In this document: positions 16,944-25,420 of the stretch, in pieces
Layout: each line of letters starts with the position of its first letter
Position numbering within the stretch: the stretch's first letter is position 1
DNA from: Alphaproteobacteria bacterium
GTDB taxonomy: Bacteria; Pseudomonadota; Alphaproteobacteria; UBA9655
NCBI GenBank assembly: GCA_027459605.1
Contig: DAIDHR010000008.1
Coordinates: 1 to 58,823, forward strand
Length of the DNA: 58,823 nt
Direction: 5' to 3'
The notes under the pieces: model-generated
Told to the model about the DNA's origin: nothing
Database searches by the model: none
What the model saw: only the letters and a program-made list of their open reading frames with translations
Position numbers and translations under genes: made by a program

Positions 16944-17876
16944 ATGAAAACTGAGGAAATAAAACGATTTCTGCCTCAAGTAAGAGGGCGATATCTTTTT
17001 GATGTCCCTTTGGCACCGACAACGTGGTTCCGAGTTGGTGGCCCTGCCCAAGTAACCTTTAAGCCAGCTGATGTTCAAGACTTAAGCTTTTTTCTTAAGA
17101 ATCGCCCAAAAAACCTCCCTTTTCATGTAATTGGTGTTGGCTCAAACCTTTTAGTAAGAGATGGGGGGGTAGAAGGGGTTGTTATTCGTCTTGGACAAGG
17201 CTTTACAAATATTTACTTGAATGAAACGACACTTGATGTTGGAGCTGCTGTTTTAGATCGAAATGTAGCTACTTTAACCTGCAAAGAAGGAATCGCCGGA
17301 TTTGAGTTCTTATGTGGTATTCCTGGAACAATCGGGGGGGCTCTTCGTATGAATGCAGGAGCTTATGGATCAGATATTTCTCAAATTCTACTTCATGCTT
17401 TTGTAATTGATCCTAAAGGAATTCTCCATCGTCTAACGCCTCAAGAGTTAGGTCTCACATATCGACATTGTGATCTTCCAAAAGATTGGATTTTTATCGG
17501 TGCTCGCTTGAAGGGGCAAAAAGGAAATGCTAAAGAAATTGAAGAGAAAATCTCTTCACTTCTTGCAGAACGGGAACGGACCCAACCTGTTAAATCAAGG
17601 ACTGGAGGAAGTACTTTTGCAAATCCTGAAAAGGCCAAAGCATGGGAGCTAATTGACGCAGCCGGCTGCAGAGGCCTTACAAGAGGGGGAGCTATGATGT
17701 CGGACCTGCATTGTAATTTCATGATAAATACAGGAACTGCAACGGCTTGCGAACTTGAAGACTTAGGAGAAGACGTTCGAAAACGTGTTCTAGATACTTC
17801 TGGGATCGCCTTGCGGTGGGAGATTGAAAGAATTGGTGTTAAAAGTGTTTCCCACATAGGAGAAAAGGCCGCATGA
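16944..17876 (+). CDS. murB: UDP-N-acetylenolpyruvoylglucosamine reductase MurB
   Basis: Codes for 310 residues. This FAD enzyme reduces UDP-GlcNAc-enolpyruvate to UDP-MurNAc. Seen are TWFRVGGPAQ, GVGSNLLVRDGGVEGVVIRL (FAD binding), IPGTIGGALRMNAGAYG, and TGGSTFANPE carrying the catalytic serine region. This is the short, type I-like form usual in alphaproteobacteria. Overlaps ddl by 4 bp (ATGA). Confidence 0.97.
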   Translation: MKTEEIKRFLPQVRGRYLFDVPLAPTTWFRVGGPAQVTFKPADVQDLSFFLKNRPKNLPFHVIGVGSNLLVRDGGVEGVVIRLGQGFTNIYLNETTLDVGAAVLDRNVATLTCKEGIAGFEFLCGIPGTIGGALRMNAGAYGSDISQILLHAFVIDPKGILHRLTPQELGLTYRHCDLPKDWIFIGARLKGQKGNAKEIEEKISSLLAERERTQPVKSRTGGSTFANPEKAKAWELIDAAGCRGLTRGGAMMSDLHCNFMINTGTATACELEDLGEDVRKRVLDTSGIALRWEIERIGVKSVSHIGEKAA

Positions 17877-18793
17877 AGAAAAAAGTTGCTGTTTTAATGG
17901 GTGGTTTTTCAGTAGAGCGTGAAGTCTCTCTTTCAAGCGCTCAAGGTGTTATAAAAGCCCTTGATGAATTAGGACATGAGGCTATTCCAATTGATGTCTC
18001 CCGGAATGTAGCGGATCTTATTCATAACTTAGAAACCCATAAGCCAGATGTAGTTTTAAATATCCTCCATGGAAGGTGGGGAGAAGATGGGTGTATCCAA
18101 GGGCTTTTGGAAATGATGGGAATTGCCTATTCTCACTCGGGTATTTTAGGATCAGCCCTTTCCATGAATAAAGTTATTGCCCGAAAGATGTGTGCAATGA
18201 ATGGGCTTCGCATTCCTGAAGGCCAAGTTGCCAAACTTGTTGATATATGTGAGGGCCATATCATGGAACCTCCTTTTGTCATTAAACCCATCGGGGAAGG
18301 CTCAAGTCTCGGCGTTCACATCATATTGGATGGAAAAACGCCCCTCCCCGATCCAGAAGAATGGCCCTTTGAGGATGAAGTCCTTGTGGAACGCTATATT
18401 CCAGGACGAGAGATCCAAGTCGCTGTTATCAATGAAAAGGCAATTGGGGCTATTGAAATTTGCCCCAAAGGAGCTTTTTATGATTATGAAGCTAAATACA
18501 CAGAGGGCAAAGCTCGCCATTTGATGCCAGCTCCTATTCACCCTGACATATATGCCCAAGTTTTGACATGGGCTGAAATAGCTCATAAAGTTCTTGAATG
18601 CCGGGGGGTAACTCGCTCAGATTTTCGCTACGATGATACACAAGGTGAACCTGGAACTTTATACTACCTCGAAACAAATCCTCAACCTGGCCTAACTCCC
18701 TTATCTTTGGTCCCTGAAATTGCAGCTCACAAAGGAATGAGCTATGCGCAGCTGATTCAATGGATGGTGGAGGACGCTTCATGCCGACGGTGA
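17873..18793 (+). CDS. ddl: D-alanine:D-alanine ligase
   Basis: Codes for 306 residues, an ATP-grasp enzyme that makes the D-Ala-D-Ala dipeptide used by MurF. Motifs include VLMGGFSVEREVSLSSA, ILHGRWGEDGCIQGLLEMMG, FVIKPIGEGSSLGV and YYLETNPQPGLTPLSLVP. Translation overlaps murB by 4 bp and ftsQ by 13 bp. It is the DdlB position in the dcw cluster. Confidence 0.97.
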   Translation: MKKKVAVLMGGFSVEREVSLSSAQGVIKALDELGHEAIPIDVSRNVADLIHNLETHKPDVVLNILHGRWGEDGCIQGLLEMMGIAYSHSGILGSALSMNKVIARKMCAMNGLRIPEGQVAKLVDICEGHIMEPPFVIKPIGEGSSLGVHIILDGKTPLPDPEEWPFEDEVLVERYIPGREIQVAVINEKAIGAIEICPKGAFYDYEAKYTEGKARHLMPAPIHPDIYAQVLTWAEIAHKVLECRGVTRSDFRYDDTQGEPGTLYYLETNPQPGLTPLSLVPEIAAHKGMSYAQLIQWMVEDASCRR

Positions 18794-19620
18794 GAACCTA
18801 TCGTCCTGTTTCTGGAAAGAGGAAAAAGGCACAGAGAACATCCCATCAAGCTTTTAGCTCGCAGCGTTTAACAGCAATTATTATAGGAATGAGTTTTTGT
18901 GCTCTCTGTCTCTGGGGCTACTTTCATGGCTCCGCTTTAGTTACAGGAATTTCTTATAGCACTCAGATGGCTTTCGCCAAGTTAGGCTTTAGGTTGGAAG
19001 ACGTTATTGTTGAAGGGCGAATGCGAACGGACAAGGCCCTCATCCTAAAAGAGTTAAACGTGGGACGAGGCACCCCCCTTCTCTCTATCAATCTTTCAGA
19101 AGCGAAAATTAAACTTGAAGGCATATCGTGGATAAAATCAGTCCGAGTTGAAAGACGTTTTCCCGACACTCTTTTTATTCGCATTTCTGAAAAAGAACCC
19201 GTTGCACTCTGGTTAAATCAAGCAAAAACCTATCTTGTGGATCGTGATGGGGAACTTGTAGAAACTCAAGAAGTGCATAAGTATAAGAATTTACTAATAG
19301 TTACCGGTCATCAAGCTCCGCGGGAAGTTGGAAAACTAATAGCTCTTCTTGATAAATTCCCTGAGATAAGATCGCGCGTAACCGCTGCAACCCATTTAAG
19401 ATCAAACCGGTGGGATATAAGACTTGATGACAAAATGGATGTGAAGCTCCCTGAAAAAGAAGCGGACCAAGCTCTGGCTTATTTACTTGATCTTGAAAGA
19501 ACCCATCATCTGATAGATAAAGAGGTTATAACTATTGATATGAGACTACCTGGCCAATTGATCTTCCGTCTTACACCAGAAGCTGCTCAGGAAAAAAATA
19601 ATAAAGGTAAAGATGTTTGA
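18781..19620 (+). CDS. ftsQ: Cell division protein FtsQ
   Basis: Codes for 279 residues: a basic cytoplasmic tail (RPVSGKRKKAQRTSHQ), one membrane helix (LTAIIIGMSFCALCLWGYF), a POTRA domain (LEDVIVEGRMRTDKALILKE, then ISWIKSVRVERRFPDTLFIRISEKEPVALW) and the FtsQ beta domain. It connects FtsL to the division ring. The frame opens 7 codons earlier, but ATG 18781 has GGAGG at good spacing inside ddl. Confidence 0.95.
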   Translation: MPTVRTYRPVSGKRKKAQRTSHQAFSSQRLTAIIIGMSFCALCLWGYFHGSALVTGISYSTQMAFAKLGFRLEDVIVEGRMRTDKALILKELNVGRGTPLLSINLSEAKIKLEGISWIKSVRVERRFPDTLFIRISEKEPVALWLNQAKTYLVDRDGELVETQEVHKYKNLLIVTGHQAPREVGKLIALLDKFPEIRSRVTAATHLRSNRWDIRLDDKMDVKLPEKEADQALAYLLDLERTHHLIDKEVITIDMRLPGQLIFRLTPEAAQEKNNKGKDV

Positions 19621-20895
19621 ATGGAACCAATAAGAAAAATGTTGAACTGGAGCCGCCACCATACGCGCATGCGAGGAAGCTTAATAGCAGCCTTAGATAT
19701 TGGGTCGTCTAAGGTTTGTTGCGCTATTGCTCAAGCTGACGCATCCGGCCATTTTGATATTTTAGGAGTCGGTCACCACCTCTCGACTGGAGTGAAGTAT
19801 GGTGGTGTTATTGATATGGAAGAAGTTATTACCTCCATTGTAAATGCCGTTCATACAGCTGAAAAGATGGCAGGAGTTACGATTCGAAATATTCTTGTAA
19901 GTATCAATGGGATACACCTTAAATCGGTCAATTTTGCTGTAGAGATGAAAGTTTCTGGCCATCCCATCGATGATGCCGACATCCGCCGCATCCTTTTACA
20001 AGCAAAAGGCACCCAAGAAGACCCTACTTATCAGGTGATTCATACGATTCCCACTGGCTATGCCCTTGATGGGACAAAAGGGATTAAAGATCCCAGAGGA
20101 ATGTATGGGGAGCGTCTCCTGGTTTCAATTCACAGTTTGTTTACAAAAACGAGCCCTCTTTATAACTTAAGCACATGTGTCGCAAGAAGCCACCTTGAAG
20201 TGACAGGAGTCGTCGCAGCACCTTACGCATCCGGGTTAGCCTGTCTTGTTGAGGACGAAATTGAACTTGGCGTTATCCTTATCGATATGGGAGGAAGCAC
20301 TACCTCTTTTGCCGTCTTTCATGAAGGCCAACTACGCCATACAGAATGTATCCCTATTGGAGGAAGCCACGTAACCATGGACATTGCTCGAGGGTTTTCA
20401 ACAACTCTTACGCATGCTGAGCGGCTTAAAACTCTTTACGGAAGTGCCCTTCCTTCAGCCGCTGATGACCGAGAAATGATTGTCATCCCTTTGGTTGGTG
20501 AAAAAGGAGGGGAAGGAACAAACCAAATGCCTCGTTCTGCTCTTGTGTCAATTATTAAACCCCGCGTTGAAGAAATCTTCGAATATGTTCGAGACCGGTT
20601 GACCAAAACAGGAGTTGATGCTTTAGTCGGGCGACGGGTTGTCCTTACAGGAGGAGCCAGTCAACTTGCAGGGGTAAGAGAAGTTGCATCTATGGTTTTA
20701 GGAAAAAATATTCGCCTAGGAAAGCCACTTCATCTTGGGTCTTCTGAACTCTCCCAAGACCCCTCTTTTTCAACATGTGCAGGACTTTTAGCTTACGGAA
20801 AAGCTGAACATCTTGCTTATTTACAGATGCTACCCCAAACAAGATCCAAATGGATTCTATCTCAAATTGGATCTTTATTTAGGCAAATTTGGTGA
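19621..20895 (+). CDS. ftsA: Cell division protein FtsA
   Basis: Codes for 424 residues, an actin-like ATPase that tethers FtsZ to the membrane. Seen are the phosphate-1 loop AALDIGSSKVCCAIA, the SHS2/1C insert, phosphate-2 ILIDMGGSTTSFAVF, and VVLTGGASQLAGVREVA. The C-terminal stretch KWILSQIGSLFRQIW is the amphipathic membrane-targeting helix. The ATG directly follows the ftsQ stop. Confidence 0.97.
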   Translation: MEPIRKMLNWSRHHTRMRGSLIAALDIGSSKVCCAIAQADASGHFDILGVGHHLSTGVKYGGVIDMEEVITSIVNAVHTAEKMAGVTIRNILVSINGIHLKSVNFAVEMKVSGHPIDDADIRRILLQAKGTQEDPTYQVIHTIPTGYALDGTKGIKDPRGMYGERLLVSIHSLFTKTSPLYNLSTCVARSHLEVTGVVAAPYASGLACLVEDEIELGVILIDMGGSTTSFAVFHEGQLRHTECIPIGGSHVTMDIARGFSTTLTHAERLKTLYGSALPSAADDREMIVIPLVGEKGGEGTNQMPRSALVSIIKPRVEEIFEYVRDRLTKTGVDALVGRRVVLTGGASQLAGVREVASMVLGKNIRLGKPLHLGSSELSQDPSFSTCAGLLAYGKAEHLAYLQMLPQTRSKWILSQIGSLFRQIW

Positions 20896-20956
20896 TGGTT
20901 TTTTTAAACAGTCTGTGTGATCATAGGCGCAATAAAGATATAATGGAGAGCAAACA

Positions 20957-22357
20957 ATGACACTGTTGCAACAAGAAGAGAGAAAAGAGCTCAAGCCTCG
21001 CATTACGGTAATTGGTATCGGAGGTGCTGGGGGAAATGCTGTCAATAATATGATTCGAGGAGAGTTACAAGGAGTCAAATTTATTGCGTCAAACACCGAT
21101 GCCCAAGCCCTTTCTCTCTCTTTAGCAGAGTCAAAAATTCAACTTGGCTTTGAAGCGACACAAGGACTTGGTGCAGGATCCCACCCTGAAGTCGGAAGAG
21201 CCTCTGCAGAAGAAAGTATCGAAGATGTTATTTCCCATATTGAAGGAAGTAATATGATTTTTGTAACGGCAGGAATGGGAGGGGGAACGGGAACAGGAGC
21301 CGCTCCTGTTATTGCTAAAGCGGCACGAGAAAAGGGCATCCTTACAATTGGTGTTGTCACTAAGCCATTCCATTTCGAAGGTGGGAACCGTATGAAGATT
21401 GCAGAAAAGGGTATTGAAGAACTTCAGCAATATGTAGATACCCTTATCGTCATCCCCAACCAAAATCTTTTCCGTGTTGCAACGGAAAAAACAACCTTTG
21501 CAGATGCCTTTAAAATGGCAGACGATGTCCTTTACTCTGGGGTTCGAAGTGTTACCGATTTGATGATGAAGCCAGGCCTTATCAATCTCGACTTTGCTGA
21601 CGTGCGAGCCGTCATGGGAGAAATGATGGGTAAAGCCATGATGGGTACAGGTGAAGCCCAAGGAGAAGGAAGAGCCATTGAAGCTGCAGAAGCTGCTATT
21701 TCAAGCCCGCTTTTAGACGATGTATCTATGCGTGGTGCCAAAGCTGTCCTTATCAATATCACGGGTGGTTTAGACATGACACTTTATGAAGTTGATGAAG
21801 CTGCTAATCGTATTCGGGAAGAAGTCGACCCGGACGCAAATATCATCTTTGGATCCACCTTTGATGAAAGCCTCCAAGGGAGAATCCGCGTCTCCTGTGT
21901 TGCAACAGGGATCGATGCTCATGCACCTGCCACTTTTAATAAGGCTCGAATTTCCCAACTTGAAAAGGAGATGGAGACAGCTACCATAAAAATTGAGGAA
22001 GAATTTCCATCTGAACCACTTGAAAATCTCAATCAGATAGCCTTTTCATCTGAGTTTGAAGCGGAAGAGCGTATTGTAAAGCTTGTGGACACTGACGATG
22101 CTTCCGCTTACAATTCTTTTCCTGAAGAAAGAACTTATGAAACTGCTTACACCCCTATCCACTCTGAACAAGAGGAAGGGGGACTTTTGAGTTTATTTGA
22201 TCGTCTTATAGGGCGAAAAAACCAGTCCAAACGCGCTCCAGAGCCTGTTAAAAGACCTTATCAGCCTCCTTCCCAACCTCAGAGAAATCCTGAACTCGAA
22301 GTCGAAGATGAATCGATTGAAATTCCAGCTTTTTTAAGACGGCAATCGGGACGGTAA
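20957..22357 (+). CDS. ftsZ: Cell division GTPase FtsZ
   Basis: Codes for 466 residues. This tubulin-like GTPase forms the Z ring. It has [14 protein letters not shown], the tubulin signature [16 protein letters not shown], the T7 loop [13 protein letters not shown], a long variable acidic linker from about residue 335, and the C-terminal peptide [13 protein letters not shown] that docks FtsA and other partners. A 61-bp gap separates it from ftsA, so it may have its own promoter. In most alphaproteobacteria lpxC follows directly; here a 3-kb island intervenes. Confidence 0.98.
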   Translation: MTLLQQEERKELKPRITVIGIGGAGGNAVNNMIRGELQGVKFIASNTDAQALSLSLAESKIQLGFEATQGLGAGSHPEVGRASAEESIEDVISHIEGSNMIFVTAGMGGGTGTGAAPVIAKAAREKGILTIGVVTKPFHFEGGNRMKIAEKGIEELQQYVDTLIVIPNQNLFRVATEKTTFADAFKMADDVLYSGVRSVTDLMMKPGLINLDFADVRAVMGEMMGKAMMGTGEAQGEGRAIEAAEAAISSPLLDDVSMRGAKAVLINITGGLDMTLYEVDEAANRIREEVDPDANIIFGSTFDESLQGRIRVSCVATGIDAHAPATFNKARISQLEKEMETATIKIEEEFPSEPLENLNQIAFSSEFEAEERIVKLVDTDDASAYNSFPEERTYETAYTPIHSEQEEGGLLSLFDRLIGRKNQSKRAPEPVKRPYQPPSQPQRNPELEVEDESIEIPAFLRRQSGR

Positions 22358-22378
22358 AGGAAATATTATTGATTTAAA

Positions 22379-22641
22379 ATGAATTTGGAAGAAGTATAAT
22401 TTTTTCATAAATTAAGCTCTCTTCCTTTTATTGAAGAAATTTGGCTTTATGGATCGTGCGCGCGAGGAGATTCTTCTGATCGTTCAGATATTGATTTGGC
22501 TATCCTGTGTCCCAAAGCAACAGATAGAGATTGGTTTAATATAGAAGAAATCCTTGAAAATGCAGATAAAATAACACTAACCGGTTCGAGCGATTCCTAT
22601 CCAAACTCCCAGCTCTGCTGAGAGTTATTGGTTTCATTTGA
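22379..22641 (+). pseudogene. Broken MNT-type nucleotidyltransferase
   Basis: ATG 22379 opens a frame with TAA after six codons (MNLEEV). The same frame then continues as FHKLSSLPFIEEIWLYGSCA followed by RGDSSDRSDIDLAIL, which has the GS-x-ARGD-x4-SDIDLA nucleotidyltransferase active site. After about 60 more residues a +1 shift near 22575 restores NRFERFLSKLPALLRVI, the expected strand after the domain. MNT proteins act as antitoxins to HEPN (HepT) toxins; no HEPN partner is visible. The nonsense codon and frameshift mark it as dead. The IS630 element begins 36 bp downstream. Confidence 0.7.
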
Positions 22642-22677
22642 ATAGAGTACAGAACGAAAGTTAAGAAATCGTTACTA

Positions 22678-23390
22678 TAGCAAAAAGCTCTTAAGATAAG
22701 ACATAAGAGAAGGCTAATTCAGCGGCTTGATAAAGATCTCGGTCGCAAAGGGAAAGGAACTTTCTGATGCGATGCTTGAGGGGAGCCCAAAAGTGCTCGA
22801 TGGGGTTGAAATCAGGGGAATAAGGAGGAAGGTATAGGACCTTACAGCCTGCTCTTTCAAGCATCTTAACAATTTTGCCTCCCTTATGGAAACTCGCATT
22901 ATCAAGGATTACAAATTGTCTTGTTGGCGGTTGTGAGGCAATGATGCGTTTGAATTCTTCTCGCTTTTCTTCATTTCTTTCTTTATAGCCATAGGTCTTT
23001 TTTTTCGCGTATAACCAAGTCTTTTCAGCATCTTTCGAATGGTTTTGGAGCTTATGTTTCCCCATTCTTCTGCCATTTCACCACTTGTTAATCCAACGTT
23101 TTCATCAACAAATTTCTTGAAAACATTTAAATCCGTTATTTTGGGGCGATAGCCTTTTCGCCAGTTTTCTTTGGGTTTTATTGAGGCGGTTAAACGCCTT
23201 TGATCTAGCCACCTATAAAGGATCCCTCGAGAAATATGGAGAATCTTTGAAACATCTGTAGGCCCTGTTCCTTCATCAATGAGCTTTATCGCCCTTATCC
23301 TTAAATCTTCGCTATATGGATTAGCCATCTCTGCCTCCTTTTTTGGCTAATCTTATCTTATCTTCGTCTTATCTCATAGGTATTTTGCTA
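22678..23390 (-). mobile_element. IS630-family element, internally deleted
   Basis: Terminal inverted repeats start TAGCAAAA at 22678 and end TTTTGCTA at 23390. Inside them AGATAAGAC recurs at both ends. The element is flanked by TA on both sides (22676-22677 and 23391-23392), the IS630/Tc1 target duplication. It carries one transposase read from right to left. The roughly 713-bp length is about 250 bp short of what a full transposase would need, matching the missing catalytic segment. Confidence 0.8.
22691..23328 (-). pseudogene. IS630 transposase, two frames, first catalytic Asp missing
   Basis: The upstream frame (23328-22909) has a strong GGAGG start and a helix-turn-helix part (SEDLRIRAIKLIDEGTGPTD, then SKTIRKMLKRLGYTRKK). 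A run of eight A (22998-23005) allows a -1 slip into the frame 23065-22691, which supplies VILDNASFHKGG and PPYSPDFNPIEHFWAPLK, the second Asp and the Glu of the DDE triad. The slip joins GYTRKKK to TYGYKERNEEKREEF. The family's usual YIDESG-type segment between EFKRIIASQP and FVILDN, which holds the first catalytic Asp, is absent. This looks like an in-frame deletion of about 85 codons. The product should not transpose. Confidence 0.75.
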
Positions 23391-23464
23391 TACAATAAAT
23401 ATGTTCAAAATAAATTGACATTCAAACAAATAGTATATAATTATGTAATTATTTATTAGATGGT

Positions 23465-24721
23465 ATGAAAATGCATAGGTTTCTCTTTATTTTTTTGTTG
23501 TTTATTGTTTTATCTTATCCTTCTGAGTCTTCTGAAAATATTCTAGAAGAATGCCATTTACTTGCTGAAAGTAGGCAATCTCACTATAAAGCTATCCATC
23601 AGAAATTAAAATCAAATAACGAGAGTGAAGAGATAAAAGAAATAATCCGAAACTATGGTAATTTGTTTTCTTCTATAGTTGGAACTCATCTAAACACTCC
23701 TCAACGTATTAAATACAAGCTTAGCACTTCCCAACAAGACATGACATACTGGCATATAGTCTCGGAATCTTTTAAAGAACTGAAAAATTATTACCTATCC
23801 AATGATCTTTTGAAAGAAGAGAAGGAAGTTAATTTTAAAAATGTAGTTAAGCCTCTTCTGAATGAAATAGGGCAATATATGTACTTCTCTCTCCTAAATT
23901 ATAGAGATATCTTGGGCGAAATTAGTAGGCAGAAGCATAAGCCACTTTCCTTAGAGTCGTTAGTTAAGGAGATTTCTGAGTTTGGTATTGAAGCGATCAA
24001 AACAAAAGATCCTCTTATTTTAACCAAGGTGTTTTTAAAGGATCAATCAAGTAATCATGATTATCATAGTGATTTTCCAAGCTTACAGCTCGAGTACGAT
24101 GATTTTTTTACAACCAGCAAACTCTACAGGCTTCTCCTTAGCCTTATAAATGAGCCAGTTGAAGTTCCTTTAGTTGAAAAATTGAAAGACACCTCCGGCC
24201 TATCCAAAGATTTGGCAACTGCTTTTAAAGACAAACGTGTTGTTTATTTTAGGGCTGTAAAACAGGGGTTAGACAAGAAAGATTTTGACATCACACTTAG
24301 CAGCGATAAAATCTCAACTTTAGTAAAAGATAATATAACAAAACTTATTGGACCATGCATAACAACAGACAAATTTCTTGAGAAAGCCCCCACCAAGCTA
24401 AATCTACAAGGTAGTCAATGTAAAAACCCTTCCTTAAAAAAGGGAAAAAAAACTTCAGGAGATAAGGAAAACTCTCAGAAAATACTTTCATCTGAACTTA
24501 AAAAGAAAAAAAGTAAGAGTACAAATCAACAAAATTCTGCCTCTGCTGCTTTACCTATTCAAAATAATAACCAGGATCAGAAAGAGGAAGACACTCAAAA
24601 CATAGAAATACCTCAGCAACAAGTTAAAGAAAATATAAATGAAGAATTAGAAAATGATGAGAAAAGTGAAGAAGAGAGTTCTGTAGAAGAAGATAAAACA
24701 GAAGAATTCAATTTAGAATAA
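23465..24721 (+). CDS. Secreted orphan protein with charged disordered tail
   Basis: Codes for 418 residues. There is a signal peptide (HRFLFIFLLFIVLSYPSESS), then a mostly helical region to about residue 310 with no motif I recognise. The tail of about 100 residues is Lys/Glu/Gln/Asn-rich and low complexity (KKGKKTSGDKENSQ, ELENDEKSEEESSVEEDKTE). No ribosome site is visible before ATG 23465. The stop TAA at 24719 is followed in the same frame, without another stop, by 25 codons of similar charged sequence and then the HicA-like ORF at 24797. The two may be one gene split by a nonsense codon. Confidence 0.6.
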   Translation: MKMHRFLFIFLLFIVLSYPSESSENILEECHLLAESRQSHYKAIHQKLKSNNESEEIKEIIRNYGNLFSSIVGTHLNTPQRIKYKLSTSQQDMTYWHIVSESFKELKNYYLSNDLLKEEKEVNFKNVVKPLLNEIGQYMYFSLLNYRDILGEISRQKHKPLSLESLVKEISEFGIEAIKTKDPLILTKVFLKDQSSNHDYHSDFPSLQLEYDDFFTTSKLYRLLLSLINEPVEVPLVEKLKDTSGLSKDLATAFKDKRVVYFRAVKQGLDKKDFDITLSSDKISTLVKDNITKLIGPCITTDKFLEKAPTKLNLQGSQCKNPSLKKGKKTSGDKENSQKILSSELKKKKSKSTNQQNSASAALPIQNNNQDQKEEDTQNIEIPQQQVKENINEELENDEKSEEESSVEEDKTEEFNLE

Positions 24722-24796
24722 TACATTAAGTATTGGAAAAATAAAAACAAAAAACACACAGAAAATAAGTTAGAGCAGGAAGCTTCCCAATCTATC

Positions 24797-25132
24797 ATGA
24801 CACAACCCCCTAAAATACTTTTAGATGGTGGAGGAGCAAAAGCTTTTGAAGCTGCATTCCACTATAAAGCTTATGTTATTAAAGCGAGAGACTTTGTCGA
24901 CTGCATTAACCAATTAGGGGGAATGATGTTAAAAAAAGAAAAAGGGCATGGAAGCCTAAGGCACTATATCCTACCTTATCAAAATCCTCATAGTGAACCC
25001 TTTGGCTTATTCTCTATTCATATGCCTCATAACGGTAGTGATGATATGAGGCCAGGAGATTTAACAACCTTTTTTGCCCATGCATTAGAGCTTAGTGAAC
25101 TAACACCGAAGACTGTACAGATAAAAAAATAA
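24797..25132 (+). CDS. HicA-like domain protein
   Basis: Codes for 111 residues. The C-terminal half (KGHGSLRHYILP, then GLFSIHMPHNG, then DMRPGDLTTFFAHALELSEL) follows the HicA layout: a K-G-(S/H) loop, a strand with a polar turn, and P-G-x-L before the last helix. HicA proteins are mRNA-cleaving toxins with a dsRNA-binding-like fold. The usual catalytic His in GSHH is replaced or shifted here (GSLRH), so activity is uncertain. No HicB antitoxin is adjacent. The ATG lacks a properly spaced ribosome site, and the frame runs back without a stop to the TAA of the secreted gene. It may therefore be the C-terminal domain of that protein. Confidence 0.5.
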   Translation: MTQPPKILLDGGGAKAFEAAFHYKAYVIKARDFVDCINQLGGMMLKKEKGHGSLRHYILPYQNPHSEPFGLFSIHMPHNGSDDMRPGDLTTFFAHALELSELTPKTVQIKK

Positions 25133-25140
25133 CTTAGACG

Positions 25141-25260
25141 CTCAAAAAAGGTTTGAAATATCAGATAACCAAGAGGGTTATTGGATTTGCTGTTAGATAT
25201 TATTACCGTTACAAACTAAGTTTGAGAGATATGTGAGAGTAGAGATAAGGTATCAACAAA
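25141..25260 (+). pseudogene. IS6-family transposase remnant
   Basis: The plus frame reads LKYQITKRVIGFAVRYYYRY followed by KLSLRDM and a stop. This matches the start of IS6-type transposases (IIGFAVRYYYRYKLSLRD then E-x-L-L-E-R-G). A few bases later, in a shifted frame, RGIN-like codons (GGTATCAAC) appear, so several small deletions have occurred. No other part of the element is found before lpxC. The remaining bases to 25420 hold nothing else I can name. Confidence 0.55.
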
Positions 25261-25420
25261 TGAAATTCAGTAAGGTTCTGATGGAATTAAGCCTTAAAGA
25301 AAACTTTGTATTCTACACAACTAACATTACCATGTAACAATCCGTCATAATGAGTGATTTGTCTCTCCCCGGACCACAGTTTATTTTTAAAATAGAAGAG
25401 TATGAATAAAGGAATACATA

